From assembly GCA_002396325.1 (NCBI GenBank), contig DGXM01000139.1, forward strand, positions 1-6,633: a stretch of 6,633 bases of DNA, given 5' to 3'. Positions 1-6,466 of the stretch are shown piece after piece. Position numbers and translations under genes: made by a program. Under the pieces are notes generated by a model. The model was not told the DNA's origin. It saw nothing but the letters and a program-made list of their open reading frames with translations, and did no database searches. The number at the start of each line of letters is the position of its first letter. Position 1 is the stretch's first letter. This DNA is from Treponema sp. UBA4232 (GTDB taxonomy: Bacteria; Spirochaetota; Spirochaetia; Treponematales; Treponemataceae).

Positions 1-74
1 TTGTTATGCGAATTCGGAAACACGAAAATCAGTTTTTATGTCATGGAGCCGTCTGATAAGTTCGTTGCACAGCG

Positions 75-166
75 TCACCACCATCATCCCGGGTCTGCCA
101 CCATCGTCATCCCGGATCTGCCACCACCGTCATTCCAGACCTGCCACCACCGTCATTCCGAACTTG
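75..166. repeat. Four 23-bp tandem units
   Basis: Four consecutive 23-bp units lie at 75-97, 98-120, 121-143 and 144-166. Each follows the pattern CACCA, two variable bases, a GTCAT-like core, then C/T-CC, a variable purine-rich stretch and a final TG. The units have diverged from one another (for example CCCGGATCTG, TCCAGACCTG and TCCGAACTTG endings). The last unit runs directly into the first 64-bp double-hairpin element, so its second half doubles as that element's left end. A single related copy precedes the second 64-bp element at about 304-326. There are no unique spacers between units, so this is not a CRISPR array. No function can be read from it. Confidence 0.8.
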
Positions 167-215
167 ATTCGGAATCTCCCCTGCACAAGAGATGCTGAAT
201 CAAGTTCAGCATGAC
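152..215. repeat. 64-bp double-hairpin repeat, copy 1
   Basis: The left arm (152-178) contains ATTCCGAA (155-162), loop CTTGA, and TTCGGAAT (168-175). The right arm (189-215) contains ATGCTGAA (192-199), loop TCAAG, and TTCAGCAT (205-212). Each is a perfect 8-bp stem with a 5-nt loop, and the two loops are complementary to each other. The arms are also an imperfect inverted repeat of each other (23 of 27 positions), ending in GTCAT and ATGAC around a 10-nt centre. The sequence could therefore form either two small hairpins or one long one. It resembles REP- or MITE-like dispersed intergenic elements. No coding potential is apparent. Confidence 0.85.
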
Positions 216-218
216 ACC

Positions 219-436
219 GCCTCGTTCAGCATGACAATACTTTTTGGTCAGCCCCGACATGGCCTCGTTCAGCATGACACAACTTCGTTCAGCATGATTT
301 TCCCCGTCATCCCGGGCCTGTCACCACCGTCATTCCGAACTTGATTCGGAATCTCATTTGTACGAGGGATGCTGAATCAAGTTCAGCATGACACAGCTTT
401 GTTTGACATGACATGGCCTCGTTCAGCATGACAATA
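219..436. repeat. Solo right-end fragments of the hairpin repeat
   Basis: The right-end motif TTCAGCATGA occurs six times between 205 and 431, starting at 205, 225, 268, 288, 382 and 422. Two of these belong to the complete elements; the others stand alone, usually preceded by CTCG. Longer identities exist: 256-279 and 410-433 are the same 24 bases, and 219-239 and 416-436 are the same 21 bases. A degraded copy lies near 401-413. Unequal recombination or repeated partial duplication of element ends would explain this. At 444-457, GTCAT-CCAC-ATGAC looks like the two outer ends of the element with the middle deleted. Confidence 0.75.
329..392. repeat. 64-bp double-hairpin repeat, copy 2
   Basis: This second copy has the same length as the first. 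The left arm 329-355 is identical to that of copy 1, with stem ATTCCGAA (332-339) and TTCGGAAT (345-352). The right hairpin is ATGCTGAA (369-376), loop TCAAG, TTCAGCAT (382-389). Only the centre differs: GAGAT at the base of the right arm in copy 1 becomes GAGGGAT here, and the middle bases are unrelated. Conserved hairpins around a drifting centre suggest that the stems, not the centre, matter for whatever maintains or spreads the element. Confidence 0.85.
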
Positions 437-518
437 TTTATCAGTCATCCACATGACAATTCTTTTTAGACAGCCGGCTTTCAACAAACTGATTTCCTTA
501 GATTCGGAAAAAGTGAGA

Positions 519-547
519 TTGACACAAATCAAATCTTTTCCTACAAT
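519..547 (+). promoter_or_regulatory. Sigma-70-type promoter of the HAD phosphatase gene
   Basis: TTGACA at 519-524 is a perfect -35 box. It is followed by exactly 17 bases and then TACAAT (542-547), a five-of-six match to the -10 consensus. Only five bases separate the -10 box from the ATG at 553, so the expected transcription start is at or next to the start codon. No Shine-Dalgarno sequence is visible upstream of that ATG. The two observations agree on a leaderless mRNA. Confidence 0.8.
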
Positions 548-552
548 TAAAT

Positions 553-1335
553 ATGGAGCATATTTCTTTAATTCTCACGGATTTGGACGGAACGCTTTTC
601 CGCAATGACAAATCGATTTCCAATCACACAAAACAGGTAATTTCGGATGCTCAACGGAAAGGTGTGCTGTTCGGCATATCGACTTCCAGGGCATTGGTGA
701 ATGCAGTAAAATTTCTCGATGGAATAACCCCTGACATTACGATTACAAACGGCGGTGCCCTTGCATTCTTTTATCCGAAGAAAGGTGAACGCATAAAAGT
801 TTATGATTCTCAATTCACAAGAAGTCAGACCCGTGCCATTTTGGAAAAAACCTTTGAAGTGCTAGGACCGCAGACTGTAATTTCAATAGATAATGAACAC
901 GGACTTTATTCGAACGCAGGCGAGGATGATTTCGGCGATAAATACTGGACAAAAGTCGACTTCAATAATTTCATTGATGACGCAATGAAAATCTGCATTG
1001 AGACCCGGGATAAAAATGCAATTGAAAAAATAGTCGGTGCAGTGGGGAAGGAAAATGTTGACTGTCTTCCGTTTTCTGACATTCCGTGGTACAAGCTGAC
1101 CAATGCAAATGCGACAAAAGAAAAGGCAATTTCCGCGCTGAGTGATTATTTGAAAATTCCCGTTTCGCAAATGGCGGCCTTCGGCGATGACTTCAATGAC
1201 ATCGGTATGTTGAAACTGTGCGGCAAAGGCATTGCGATGGGAAATGCGATTCCCGAAGTGAAAAATGCCGCGGATGAAATATGCGGTGCAAATGAAAATG
1301 ACGGAGTGGCAGAATGGATAGAAACCCGGCTGTGA
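553..1335 (+). CDS. HAD superfamily (Cof-type) phosphatase
   Basis: This is a cytoplasmic HAD hydrolase of 260 residues, the usual length for the Cof/YidA group of Mg2+-dependent phosphatases, which act on small phosphorylated metabolites such as sugar phosphates. Motif I is TDLDGTL, with nucleophile Asp10 and acid/base Asp12. Motif II is GISTSR, with Ser/Thr at 43-45. Motif III is probably Lys189 in NATKEKA, and motif IV is GDDFND at 211-216. The middle part, about 85-180, would be the type IIB cap that sets specificity; it does not reveal the substrate. The ATG at 553 puts motif I nine residues in, as expected, and no better start exists. The gene stands alone on the plus strand and is convergent with the SGNH hydrolase gene. 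The family call is firm; the substrate is unknown. Confidence 0.93.
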   Translation: MEHISLILTDLDGTLFRNDKSISNHTKQVISDAQRKGVLFGISTSRALVNAVKFLDGITPDITITNGGALAFFYPKKGERIKVYDSQFTRSQTRAILEKTFEVLGPQTVISIDNEHGLYSNAGEDDFGDKYWTKVDFNNFIDDAMKICIETRDKNAIEKIVGAVGKENVDCLPFSDIPWYKLTNANATKEKAISALSDYLKIPVSQMAAFGDDFNDIGMLKLCGKGIAMGNAIPEVKNAADEICGANENDGVAEWIETRL

Positions 1336-1473
1336 AAGGACGGCCGCTTCAGTAGATTCGGTCAATGCCATTCCAATGTTCAAAACCGCGGATGCCACGA
1401 AAGCTGCAATTCCACAACTCCATTTCAACAAACAGCGGGATTGCTCGGGTGCCATGACCAAAAAGAGGTTCAC
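1336..1473 (-). other. Convergent intergenic region with a coding-looking hydrophobic stretch
   Basis: The roughly 200 bases between the two convergent genes hold no complete gene. On the minus strand, a GTG at 1473 opens a frame beginning MNLFLVMAPEQSRCLLKW and continuing through a hydrophobic run, CGIAAFVASAVLNIGMAL, to TESTEAAVL near 1340. It then runs meaninglessly into the antisense of the phosphatase gene. The stretch reads more like protein than chance sequence, with one amphipathic start and one possible membrane segment. It may be the 5' remnant of a lost membrane-protein gene or a translated dispersed repeat. No Shine-Dalgarno site is evident and I do not recognise a family. I also see no convincing terminator for either neighbouring gene. 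Confidence 0.25.
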
Positions 1474-1539
1474 AGTTTCACTCTTATTGACACCCGAAAT
1501 TCAAGTCAAGAGTTGGCAGTACCGAAGAATTATGCCCAC

Positions 1540-2499
1540 TCAGCCTTTTATTCCCCATAATTTTTTTATTTCACAGAAAAGATTTCTTCCGTAAACTTCA
1601 CAGCCAAGTGCATTCGGATGAAGATTGTCTAAAAAATATTCAGGCAAATGCGGCACCAATTTAAAGCCGTCAACAATCTTGACATTACCGTACTTTTGGC
1701 AAATCCTTTTTATGTTCTCACAGAATCTTTCCAAAGTAGGAATGCCGCCGGGATTGTCTCCACGCCAAAGAGGCGTAACGCAGATAACAGGAATTTTGTC
1801 TCCATAGATTTCCATAAGGCGCTCATAGTATTCCTCGACATCCTGCATTGTCTCCGCACCGTATTGATTGGTACCCAGCGCAACAATTATCTTTTCCGGA
1901 TTATACCCTTCCATTTTCACAAGGGATTTTTTATCGTACACATATCCGCCGATTCCCTGATTGATTATGTCGAAATTCAAAAGCCGGTTTGCAACACTTA
2001 CATACGTTTGCGAAGAACGGAGCGGACCAAATCCCTGAGTGATTGAATCCCCGAGCCACAGCACCTTCGTGGATTTTGAAGGAGGCACTGCAGATTCATC
2101 CATTTCAAGATTTTTTATCACCAAAGTCGCATCGGCCGGCAGATAAATTGCAACATTCTTTTTGCCTTTCGGAAAATCAAAAGTCAATGAACCTTCTTCT
2201 TTTATATCCTTCACATAAAAAATTTTCGTAACAAGTCCATCAACCGTGGATTCAATGCTGTCTTCCGAACCTTTCCAGATAAACTTATAATCAAAAGATA
2301 TTTTTGTTGATTCAGTGACAAATTCCAAGGTCTTGGAAGTTGAAGCCATGCACCGGTCATACCAAAAATCCGATGCTTCCTTGAAATACTCCATTTGAGA
2401 ATCCGTGTATTGAAATGCCTGCAAATAATCCCCGGCCGTTTCCTTGAAGCTGTAGGCACCAAAATAAAATTTCTTTAATTCCTCATTCGACAGTCTCAT
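1540..2499 (-). CDS. SGNH/GDSL-family hydrolase (probable carbohydrate esterase)
   Basis: This 319-residue protein has an N-terminal beta-rich part (about 1-140) followed by an SGNH hydrolase domain (about 145-315). Block I is VLWLGDSITQG with the predicted nucleophile Ser152. Block II is QGIGG with Gly185, block III is ALGTNQ with Asn211, and block V is DNLHP with Asp291 and His294 completing the triad. A beta-sandwich before an SGNH domain is typical of bacterial carbohydrate deacetylases such as CE2-like enzymes, so removal of acetyl groups from sugars is plausible but unproven. There is no signal peptide, so it should act in the cytoplasm. The start at 2499 is chosen over an in-frame ATG at 2535 because a strong Shine-Dalgarno site lies nine bases before it. 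It is last in a same-strand row behind a MATE transporter and a GH3 glycosidase. Confidence 0.88.
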   Translation of the reverse strand: MRLSNEELKKFYFGAYSFKETAGDYLQAFQYTDSQMEYFKEASDFWYDRCMASTSKTLEFVTESTKISFDYKFIWKGSEDSIESTVDGLVTKIFYVKDIKEEGSLTFDFPKGKKNVAIYLPADATLVIKNLEMDESAVPPSKSTKVLWLGDSITQGFGPLRSSQTYVSVANRLLNFDIINQGIGGYVYDKKSLVKMEGYNPEKIIVALGTNQYGAETMQDVEEYYERLMEIYGDKIPVICVTPLWRGDNPGGIPTLERFCENIKRICQKYGNVKIVDGFKLVPHLPEYFLDNLHPNALGCEVYGRNLFCEIKKLWGIKG

Positions 2500-2508
2500 A
2501 ATGTAATA

Positions 2509-2518
2509 CTCCTCCTTT
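2509..2518 (-). promoter_or_regulatory. Strong ribosome binding site deciding the SGNH start
   Basis: On the minus strand the sequence reads AAAGGAGGAG, followed by nine bases and then ATG at 2499-2497. This near-perfect anti-SD match fixes the start twelve codons inside the longest open frame, which begins at 2535. It also shows that the organism uses canonical SD-led initiation, which makes the SD-less neighbouring starts noteworthy. Confidence 0.85.
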
Positions 2519-2644
2519 ATATGCGAATCCCGCAAGTTCAGTCTTTTTCACACACGGACGTTTTTCACCGCCGCTTAAAAAGCCGTATGATGAATCACGC
2601 CTGCATCCATTTTCGAAAGCGAGGTTATCCCCGTCCGCCGCATT

Positions 2645-3970
2645 TTAAAACTGGATTTTTTTATACTTCACGAAATTGACAACCGCCCTAAATGCCTCGT
2701 CGAACAAGACTGCAATGAAAACACCAAGCATCCCGAGTTTAAATACAAACACACACAGAAGCGCAATCAAAACAACATCAACGGTTCCGAATGCCTGAGT
2801 AATCAGCATCCATTTTGTATTTCCATAGCCACGTATTCCGCTTCCGGCAATTATATTCGTGGACTTTCCAAAAAGATTTGCGGCAACAAGAATTATGTAC
2901 AAAACCGAAGACTCAATCACAGACTTGTCTATTGTAAAAAGACTCAATGTAAACCGCGGGAAAATCGAAACAAAAATCAAAGCGGCGGCCGCAACGCAGA
3001 ACGACCATTTGAGCGAAGTATTGACAACCTTTCGGAACATATTCAAATCCTTCGCACCGGTAGCCTCTCCGCTTACGGTAAGTGTTCCTGATCCAAGAGC
3101 TCCGATTATCACAACGAAAACAACCTCGACCGTAAACACCATTGAATAAACTCCAGCAGCCCGTTCATCAATTTTGTTCAAAATCTTAATGATGCTCAAA
3201 TTTCCAAGATTCCACAAAAGATCTTCAAGCGCACTGTTCACGCCAAGTTTAACAGAAGAAAAATACGGCAGAATCTTCGCGCGGAAAATCTCCTTCAAAC
3301 CGGGGCCCGTGAAAAATTTATTCCTCTGAATAATCACGACCGCCAGCAAATAAACAGAACCGACATATTCGGCAATCGTTGTCCCAAGCGCGGCACCGTT
3401 TATTTCCATCCGCGGAAATCCAAAGTTTCCAAAAATCAAAACATAATCAAGGAAAATATTCAAAAGCGAACGAATCAATCCGTAAATCACGAGAGGCTTC
3501 GTATAATTCGATGTCTGGAAAATCACTCCGTAAGCCGCTCCGAAACCCACAATCAAAAATACCGGTGCGTAAATCCGCGTGTAATTCACGCAATGAGGCA
3601 TGACGTTTTCCGAGACACCCATCAGTTTGAACACGAACGGAGAAAAAAACATCCAAAAGAAAAAAAGAAACACCGGTACAATATTGTGATATTTCAACAT
3701 CGCCGCCGAATATTCCTTTGCCTTCTTCAAATCATTCGCACCCACCGCCTGACTTATCAAAATCGACGCACCCATTGAAAGTGAATACACAAAAGACATC
3801 GTCGTCCATACCGGTGATGTCGCGTTTCCTACCGCACTCATATAAATTATGTCGAGCCTCCCTAGAAATATTCTGTCAATCATCATCTGCAGCTGCGAAA
3901 TGAGATTGCTCAACATAATGGGAATAAAAATCCTCAGCAGTTTTCGCTTGTATGGTTCAATAGCTATCAT
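2645..3970 (-). CDS. MATE family multidrug/metabolite efflux transporter
   Basis: This inner-membrane antiporter of the MATE family is expected to export cationic drugs or metabolites in exchange for Na+ or H+. With the start at 3970 it has 441 residues, normal for the family, and about twelve hydrophobic segments in two halves. Family features include the N-terminal PIMLSNLISQLQMMIDRIFLG (split here as residues 17-37), QAVGAND (75-80), NGAALGT (191-197) and GIRGYGNTK (378-386), the last being the usual RGxGDT-like motif of the second half. The open frame continues 35 codons upstream to 4075, but that part is a GC-rich hairpin repeat and reads as low-complexity, non-membrane sequence. I therefore start at MIAIEPYKRK. 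That ATG has no Shine-Dalgarno sequence. The gene lies between a glycosidase and an esterase gene; the substrate cannot be predicted. Confidence 0.9.
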   Translation of the reverse strand: MIAIEPYKRKLLRIFIPIMLSNLISQLQMMIDRIFLGRLDIIYMSAVGNATSPVWTTMSFVYSLSMGASILISQAVGANDLKKAKEYSAAMLKYHNIVPVFLFFFWMFFSPFVFKLMGVSENVMPHCVNYTRIYAPVFLIVGFGAAYGVIFQTSNYTKPLVIYGLIRSLLNIFLDYVLIFGNFGFPRMEINGAALGTTIAEYVGSVYLLAVVIIQRNKFFTGPGLKEIFRAKILPYFSSVKLGVNSALEDLLWNLGNLSIIKILNKIDERAAGVYSMVFTVEVVFVVIIGALGSGTLTVSGEATGAKDLNMFRKVVNTSLKWSFCVAAAALIFVSIFPRFTLSLFTIDKSVIESSVLYIILVAANLFGKSTNIIAGSGIRGYGNTKWMLITQAFGTVDVVLIALLCVFVFKLGMLGVFIAVLFDEAFRAVVNFVKYKKIQF

Positions 3971-3982
3971 AATAATAAAATT

Positions 3983-4070
3983 GGAGGGAGAAGCCTCTCC
4001 CTGCGCGTCAGCCCAAGGTCTGCCGCTACCCTCTCTGCGGGGGACGCCCCCGCAACGCCCCCTCAGTTCG
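3983..4070. repeat. GC-rich hairpin repeat upstream of the MATE gene
   Basis: This stretch is far richer in G and C than its AT-rich flanks and has sharp edges. It contains two hairpins: AGGGAGA (3985-3991), loop AGCC, TCTCCCT (3996-4002); and TGCGGGGG (4036-4043), loop ACG, CCCCCGCA (4047-4054). No T-run follows either stem on the minus strand, so they are not classical terminators. Both strands happen to be open. The minus-strand reading gives RCGGVPRREGSGRPWADAQG, which resembles the translated intergenic repeats I associate with Treponema genomes (recalled impression, not checked). It fills most of the 140-bp gap between the GH3 and MATE genes. Confidence 0.65.
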
Positions 4071-4110
4071 AGCAAAAAGAATCACTTGAATCCGCCGGAT
4101 TATCCGAATT

Positions 4111-6201
4111 TCAAATCTGCACGGAAACTTCCACAGGCACACTTGCGCCAAGTTTGACCGAAACAGAATCCGGAGATGAATCGGAAACAATCACGCGGTA
4201 CCTTCCGCTTTGAATTTCACTTTCACCTTCATCCGTAATCGTCTCGAACGCTTTTTTCGAAAGTTCAAATCTCACAGTCTCGCACCCGCCCTTTGCAATA
4301 TGCACTTTTTTGAATGCCCGAAGACTGCATATTGGATCATTCTCCGAACGCTCCGATTTTGCAACATACAGCTGCACGGACTCATCCCCGTCGCAGTCAC
4401 CCGTATTTTTCACATCCACAGTCACGCTCACGGAATCCTCATTCACCTTGCAGGCAGGATTTTTGAATTCCCATTTCGTGTAAGTAAGACCGAATCCGAA
4501 CGGAAAAAGAGGTTCCTTTGTTGCATAGCGGTAAGTCCGCCCCTTCATATTGTAATCGTCAAACGGAGGAAGATCCGAAGTACAGGCCGGGAATGTAACG
4601 GGAAGATGGGCACTCGGATTCACATCACCGAAAATAACATCGGCCACGGCATTGCCGCCTTCCTCTCCGGGATACCAGGCAAACAACACCGCATCGGCAA
4701 TATCACGCGGGAATGAAATCGCCTCGCCTCCGGTCAACACCAGCACAACGGGAGTTCCGCGCTCACGGATTGCCTTGAGATACGAAAGCTGATGTTCCGG
4801 AAGTTCAATTGCGTCACGGTCGCCGCGGAGTGTTTCCACGGCATCGCCTTCCTCGCCCTCCATCATATTGTCCAGACCGAAACACGCAATCACAACGTCG
4901 GCACTTTCCGTCATACCGACAGTCCATCCGCGCTGGGCACTGTCGTGATACATTCCGGTTCCGGGATGATAGTCCAAAGTAATCTCGGGACGTTCCTCAA
5001 CCTTTCCTGCAATTCCCTCAAGTATAGTCACAAGCTTTGAATTGAGCCCATAATAATTTCCAAGCAGGGAATTGATATTCGAAGCGGTCGGTCCGACGAC
5101 GAAAATTTTTCTTATGTGTTTTTCCTTTGTGAGCGGCAGAAGATTTTTGTCGTTCTTCAAAAGCACAATTGAATCCTGTGCAACCCTGCGTGCAAGCTTA
5201 CGGTGCTCAGGAGAGTTCACTACGGAAGAACCAAGATTGGCCCACTTTGATTTCTCCCACGACTTGTCCATTCCGAGTTTTGCGCGCGTCATCAAAAGAC
5301 GGAACACAGACTCGTTCACTTTCTCTTCGGAAAGAATTCCCTGCCGGACTGCATCAATCGCCGCATGATAGGTGCATCCACAGTTCAAGTCGCATCCATT
5401 GTTGATTGCAAGCGCCGCTGATTCCGCAGGAGTTTTCGTCACTTTGTGATGAGTGTGAAAATCATTGATTGCCCAACAGTCACTCACAACGTGGCCTTTG
5501 AATCCCCATTTTTTCCTAAGCACATCAACCAAAAGAAATTTGCTTCCATTGCATGGCTCGCCGTACAAACGCTGATACGCGCCCATCACCGACTCAACAC
5601 CCTCGTCAACCAACTCCTTGAACGCAGGAAGATAAGTCTCCCACAAATCCTTTTTGCTCGGCTTGACATCTGCTGTGTGACGTGTTTCCTCCGGTCCTGA
5701 ATGAACAGCGAAATGTTTTGCGCACGCGGCGACTTTCAGATTGTCAGGATCACTTCCCTGCAGACCATGAACGGCAGCCTTTCCCATCTCGGAAGTCAGG
5801 TACGGATCCTCACCGAAAGTTTCCTGCGCACGTCCCCACCTTGGATCACGGGCAATGTTTATGTTCGGAGTCCAGAAAGTGAGTCCACGGTATTGGCCGT
5901 TATCATGCGCTTTCTGAGCCTCATTGTATTTTGCACGGGCTTCGTCAGAAATAGCCTCGTACTCTTTTTGCACAAGTTCAATATCAAATGTTGCGGCAAG
6001 TCCAATCGTCTGCGGAAAAACCGTTGCGGGACCATTTCTTGCAACACCATGCAGACATTCATTCCACCAATTGTACGCAGGAATTCCGAGCCGTTCCACA
6101 CCCATGCTTTCGTGAAGCATAAGTCCAACCTTCTCTTCTATCGTCATTTCTTTAATAAGTGCATTGATTTCCTGTGCACGCTCTTCACTCAACTTAGACA
6201 T
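4111..6201 (-). CDS. Glycoside hydrolase family 3 beta-glycosidase (beta-xylosidase/beta-glucosidase type)
   Basis: This 696-residue retaining glycosidase removes terminal beta-linked sugars from short oligosaccharides. The GH3 N-terminal barrel spans about 20-310: NWWNECLHGVAR (44-55), RDPRWGRAQETFGEDP (118-133), KHF (162-164) and VVSDCWAI with predicted nucleophile Asp241. The GH3 C-terminal alpha/beta sandwich spans about 345-560 and supplies the acid/base, probably one of Glu448, Glu450 or Glu451 in MEGEEGD. A fibronectin-III-like domain (about 590-680) ends the protein. The NWWNE..HGVAR and SDCWAI patterns are common in xylosidase-like members, but glucosidase activity is equally possible. 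There is no signal peptide, so it is cytoplasmic. The start at 6201 is preceded by a weak AGGGGG only four bases away. It is first in the same-strand row with the MATE and SGNH genes. Confidence 0.93.
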   Translation of the reverse strand: MSKLSEERAQEINALIKEMTIEEKVGLMLHESMGVERLGIPAYNWWNECLHGVARNGPATVFPQTIGLAATFDIELVQKEYEAISDEARAKYNEAQKAHDNGQYRGLTFWTPNINIARDPRWGRAQETFGEDPYLTSEMGKAAVHGLQGSDPDNLKVAACAKHFAVHSGPEETRHTADVKPSKKDLWETYLPAFKELVDEGVESVMGAYQRLYGEPCNGSKFLLVDVLRKKWGFKGHVVSDCWAINDFHTHHKVTKTPAESAALAINNGCDLNCGCTYHAAIDAVRQGILSEEKVNESVFRLLMTRAKLGMDKSWEKSKWANLGSSVVNSPEHRKLARRVAQDSIVLLKNDKNLLPLTKEKHIRKIFVVGPTASNINSLLGNYYGLNSKLVTILEGIAGKVEERPEITLDYHPGTGMYHDSAQRGWTVGMTESADVVIACFGLDNMMEGEEGDAVETLRGDRDAIELPEHQLSYLKAIRERGTPVVLVLTGGEAISFPRDIADAVLFAWYPGEEGGNAVADVIFGDVNPSAHLPVTFPACTSDLPPFDDYNMKGRTYRYATKEPLFPFGFGLTYTKWEFKNPACKVNEDSVSVTVDVKNTGDCDGDESVQLYVAKSERSENDPICSLRAFKKVHIAKGGCETVRFELSKKAFETITDEGESEIQSGRYRVIVSDSSPDSVSVKLGASVPVEVSVQI

Positions 6202-6230
6202 GGAACCCCCTGGAAATAATCATCAACATT

Positions 6231-6258
6231 GTCTCCTGAAACTGAAGTTGTCAGAGAC
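6231..6258. promoter_or_regulatory. Inverted repeat in the GH3 leader
   Basis: GTCTCCTGA (6231-6239) and TCAGAGAC (6251-6258) pair over eight base pairs with one bulged base, around an 11-base centre that is itself palindromic (AACT-GA-AGTT). It lies inside the predicted 5' leader of the GH3 mRNA, just downstream of the promoter. That fits either a repressor operator or an RNA hairpin controlling expression. The sequence alone does not decide between them. Confidence 0.45.
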
Positions 6259-6275
6259 TACTTTTAATCTCAACC

Positions 6276-6304
6276 AGTATACCACGGCTTATGCTTTTTC
6301 ACAA
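6276..6304 (-). promoter_or_regulatory. Extended -10 promoter of the GH3 gene
   Basis: On the minus strand TTGTGA (6304-6299) and TATACT (6281-6276) are 17 bases apart, and TGG directly before TATACT gives an extended -10 element. The predicted transcription start is near 6269, leaving a leader of about 68 bases before the GH3 start codon. This is the best promoter candidate for the whole minus-strand row. Confidence 0.65.
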
Positions 6305-6314
6305 CAAAGGATGA

Positions 6315-6332
6315 TTAGAGAAATTCTCCTAA
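6315..6332. promoter_or_regulatory. Palindrome upstream of the GH3 promoter
   Basis: GAGAAATTCTC (6318-6328) is a perfect 11-base palindrome around a single A. It extends to TTA and TAA on the outside if one base is bulged. It sits about ten bases upstream of the -35 box of the GH3 promoter, where an activator site would be expected. AT-rich palindromes of this size also occur by chance. Confidence 0.3.
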
Positions 6333-6384
6333 AAGACCGCTCCTTCAAAACAAGACAGAGCGAAAAAAAAGAGATTCCATAAAA

Positions 6385-6420
6385 ACCGCGTTTTTTTTGA
6401 CCGGAGTCTGAAAATGCGGT
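6385..6420 (-). terminator. Possible minus-strand terminator or nested operator
   Basis: ACCGCGTTTT (6385-6394) and AAAATGCGGT (6411-6420) form a ten-base stem with one G-T pair and a 16-base loop. Read on the minus strand, the stem is followed by TTTTTATGG, a short T-run as in an intrinsic terminator, though the loop is large. It would stop leftward transcription before the GH3 promoter. A second inverted repeat, AAAAAGAGA (6366-6374) and TCTCTTTTT (6434-6442), encloses it. No minus-strand gene within the window ends here, so an operator role is also possible. Confidence 0.35.
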
Positions 6421-6438
6421 GTTGATTAAAAACTCTCT

Positions 6439-6466
6439 TTTTCAAGATTGATATTTGTGCTATCAT
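6439..6466 (+). promoter_or_regulatory. Candidate promoter of the gene at 6485
   Basis: TATCAT at 6461-6466 is preceded by TGC, making an extended -10 element. A weak -35 (TTTTCA, 6439-6444) lies 16 bases upstream. The predicted transcription start, about 6473, falls at the start of the AGAGG ribosome binding site, so the leader would be only some 12 bases long. The call is moderate to weak. Confidence 0.4.

Noticed and set aside
1..198. Open plus-strand frame across the left edge, including a histidine/proline-rich stretch
   Set aside because: Most of it is the translation of the 23-bp tandem units and the first double-hairpin element. There is no ribosome binding site and no recognisable protein pattern. 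A real gene tail might end within 1-74, but nothing supports a choice of frame.
75..392. Regularly repeated units that could suggest a CRISPR array
   Set aside because: The 23-bp units are directly contiguous, with no unique spacers of constant length, and the other repeats are irregularly spaced. No cas gene is present in the window.
883..1473. 196-codon minus-strand frame opposite the phosphatase gene
   Set aside because: The part below 1336 is antisense to a gene with complete HAD motifs and reads as cysteine- and phenylalanine-rich nonsense. Only the portion above 1336 is of interest, and it is reported separately.
2515..2545. TATAAA-like -10 box immediately upstream of the SGNH gene
   Set aside because: It touches the ribosome binding site, so the transcript would start inside or after the SD, and no reasonable -35 box lies 16-18 bases upstream.
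4071..4101. Possible intrinsic terminator just after the GH3 stop codon
   Set aside because: On the minus strand AATCC-GGC-GGATT is only a 5-bp stem and the following T-run (TTCTTTTT) starts ten bases later, too far for a classical terminator.
5701..6219. 172-codon plus-strand frame opposite the GH3 N-terminal domain
   Set aside because: It lies wholly against a well-conserved GH3 barrel, has no recognisable domain, and its composition is what antisense of this codon usage gives. The same holds for the 168-codon frame at 4210-4716.
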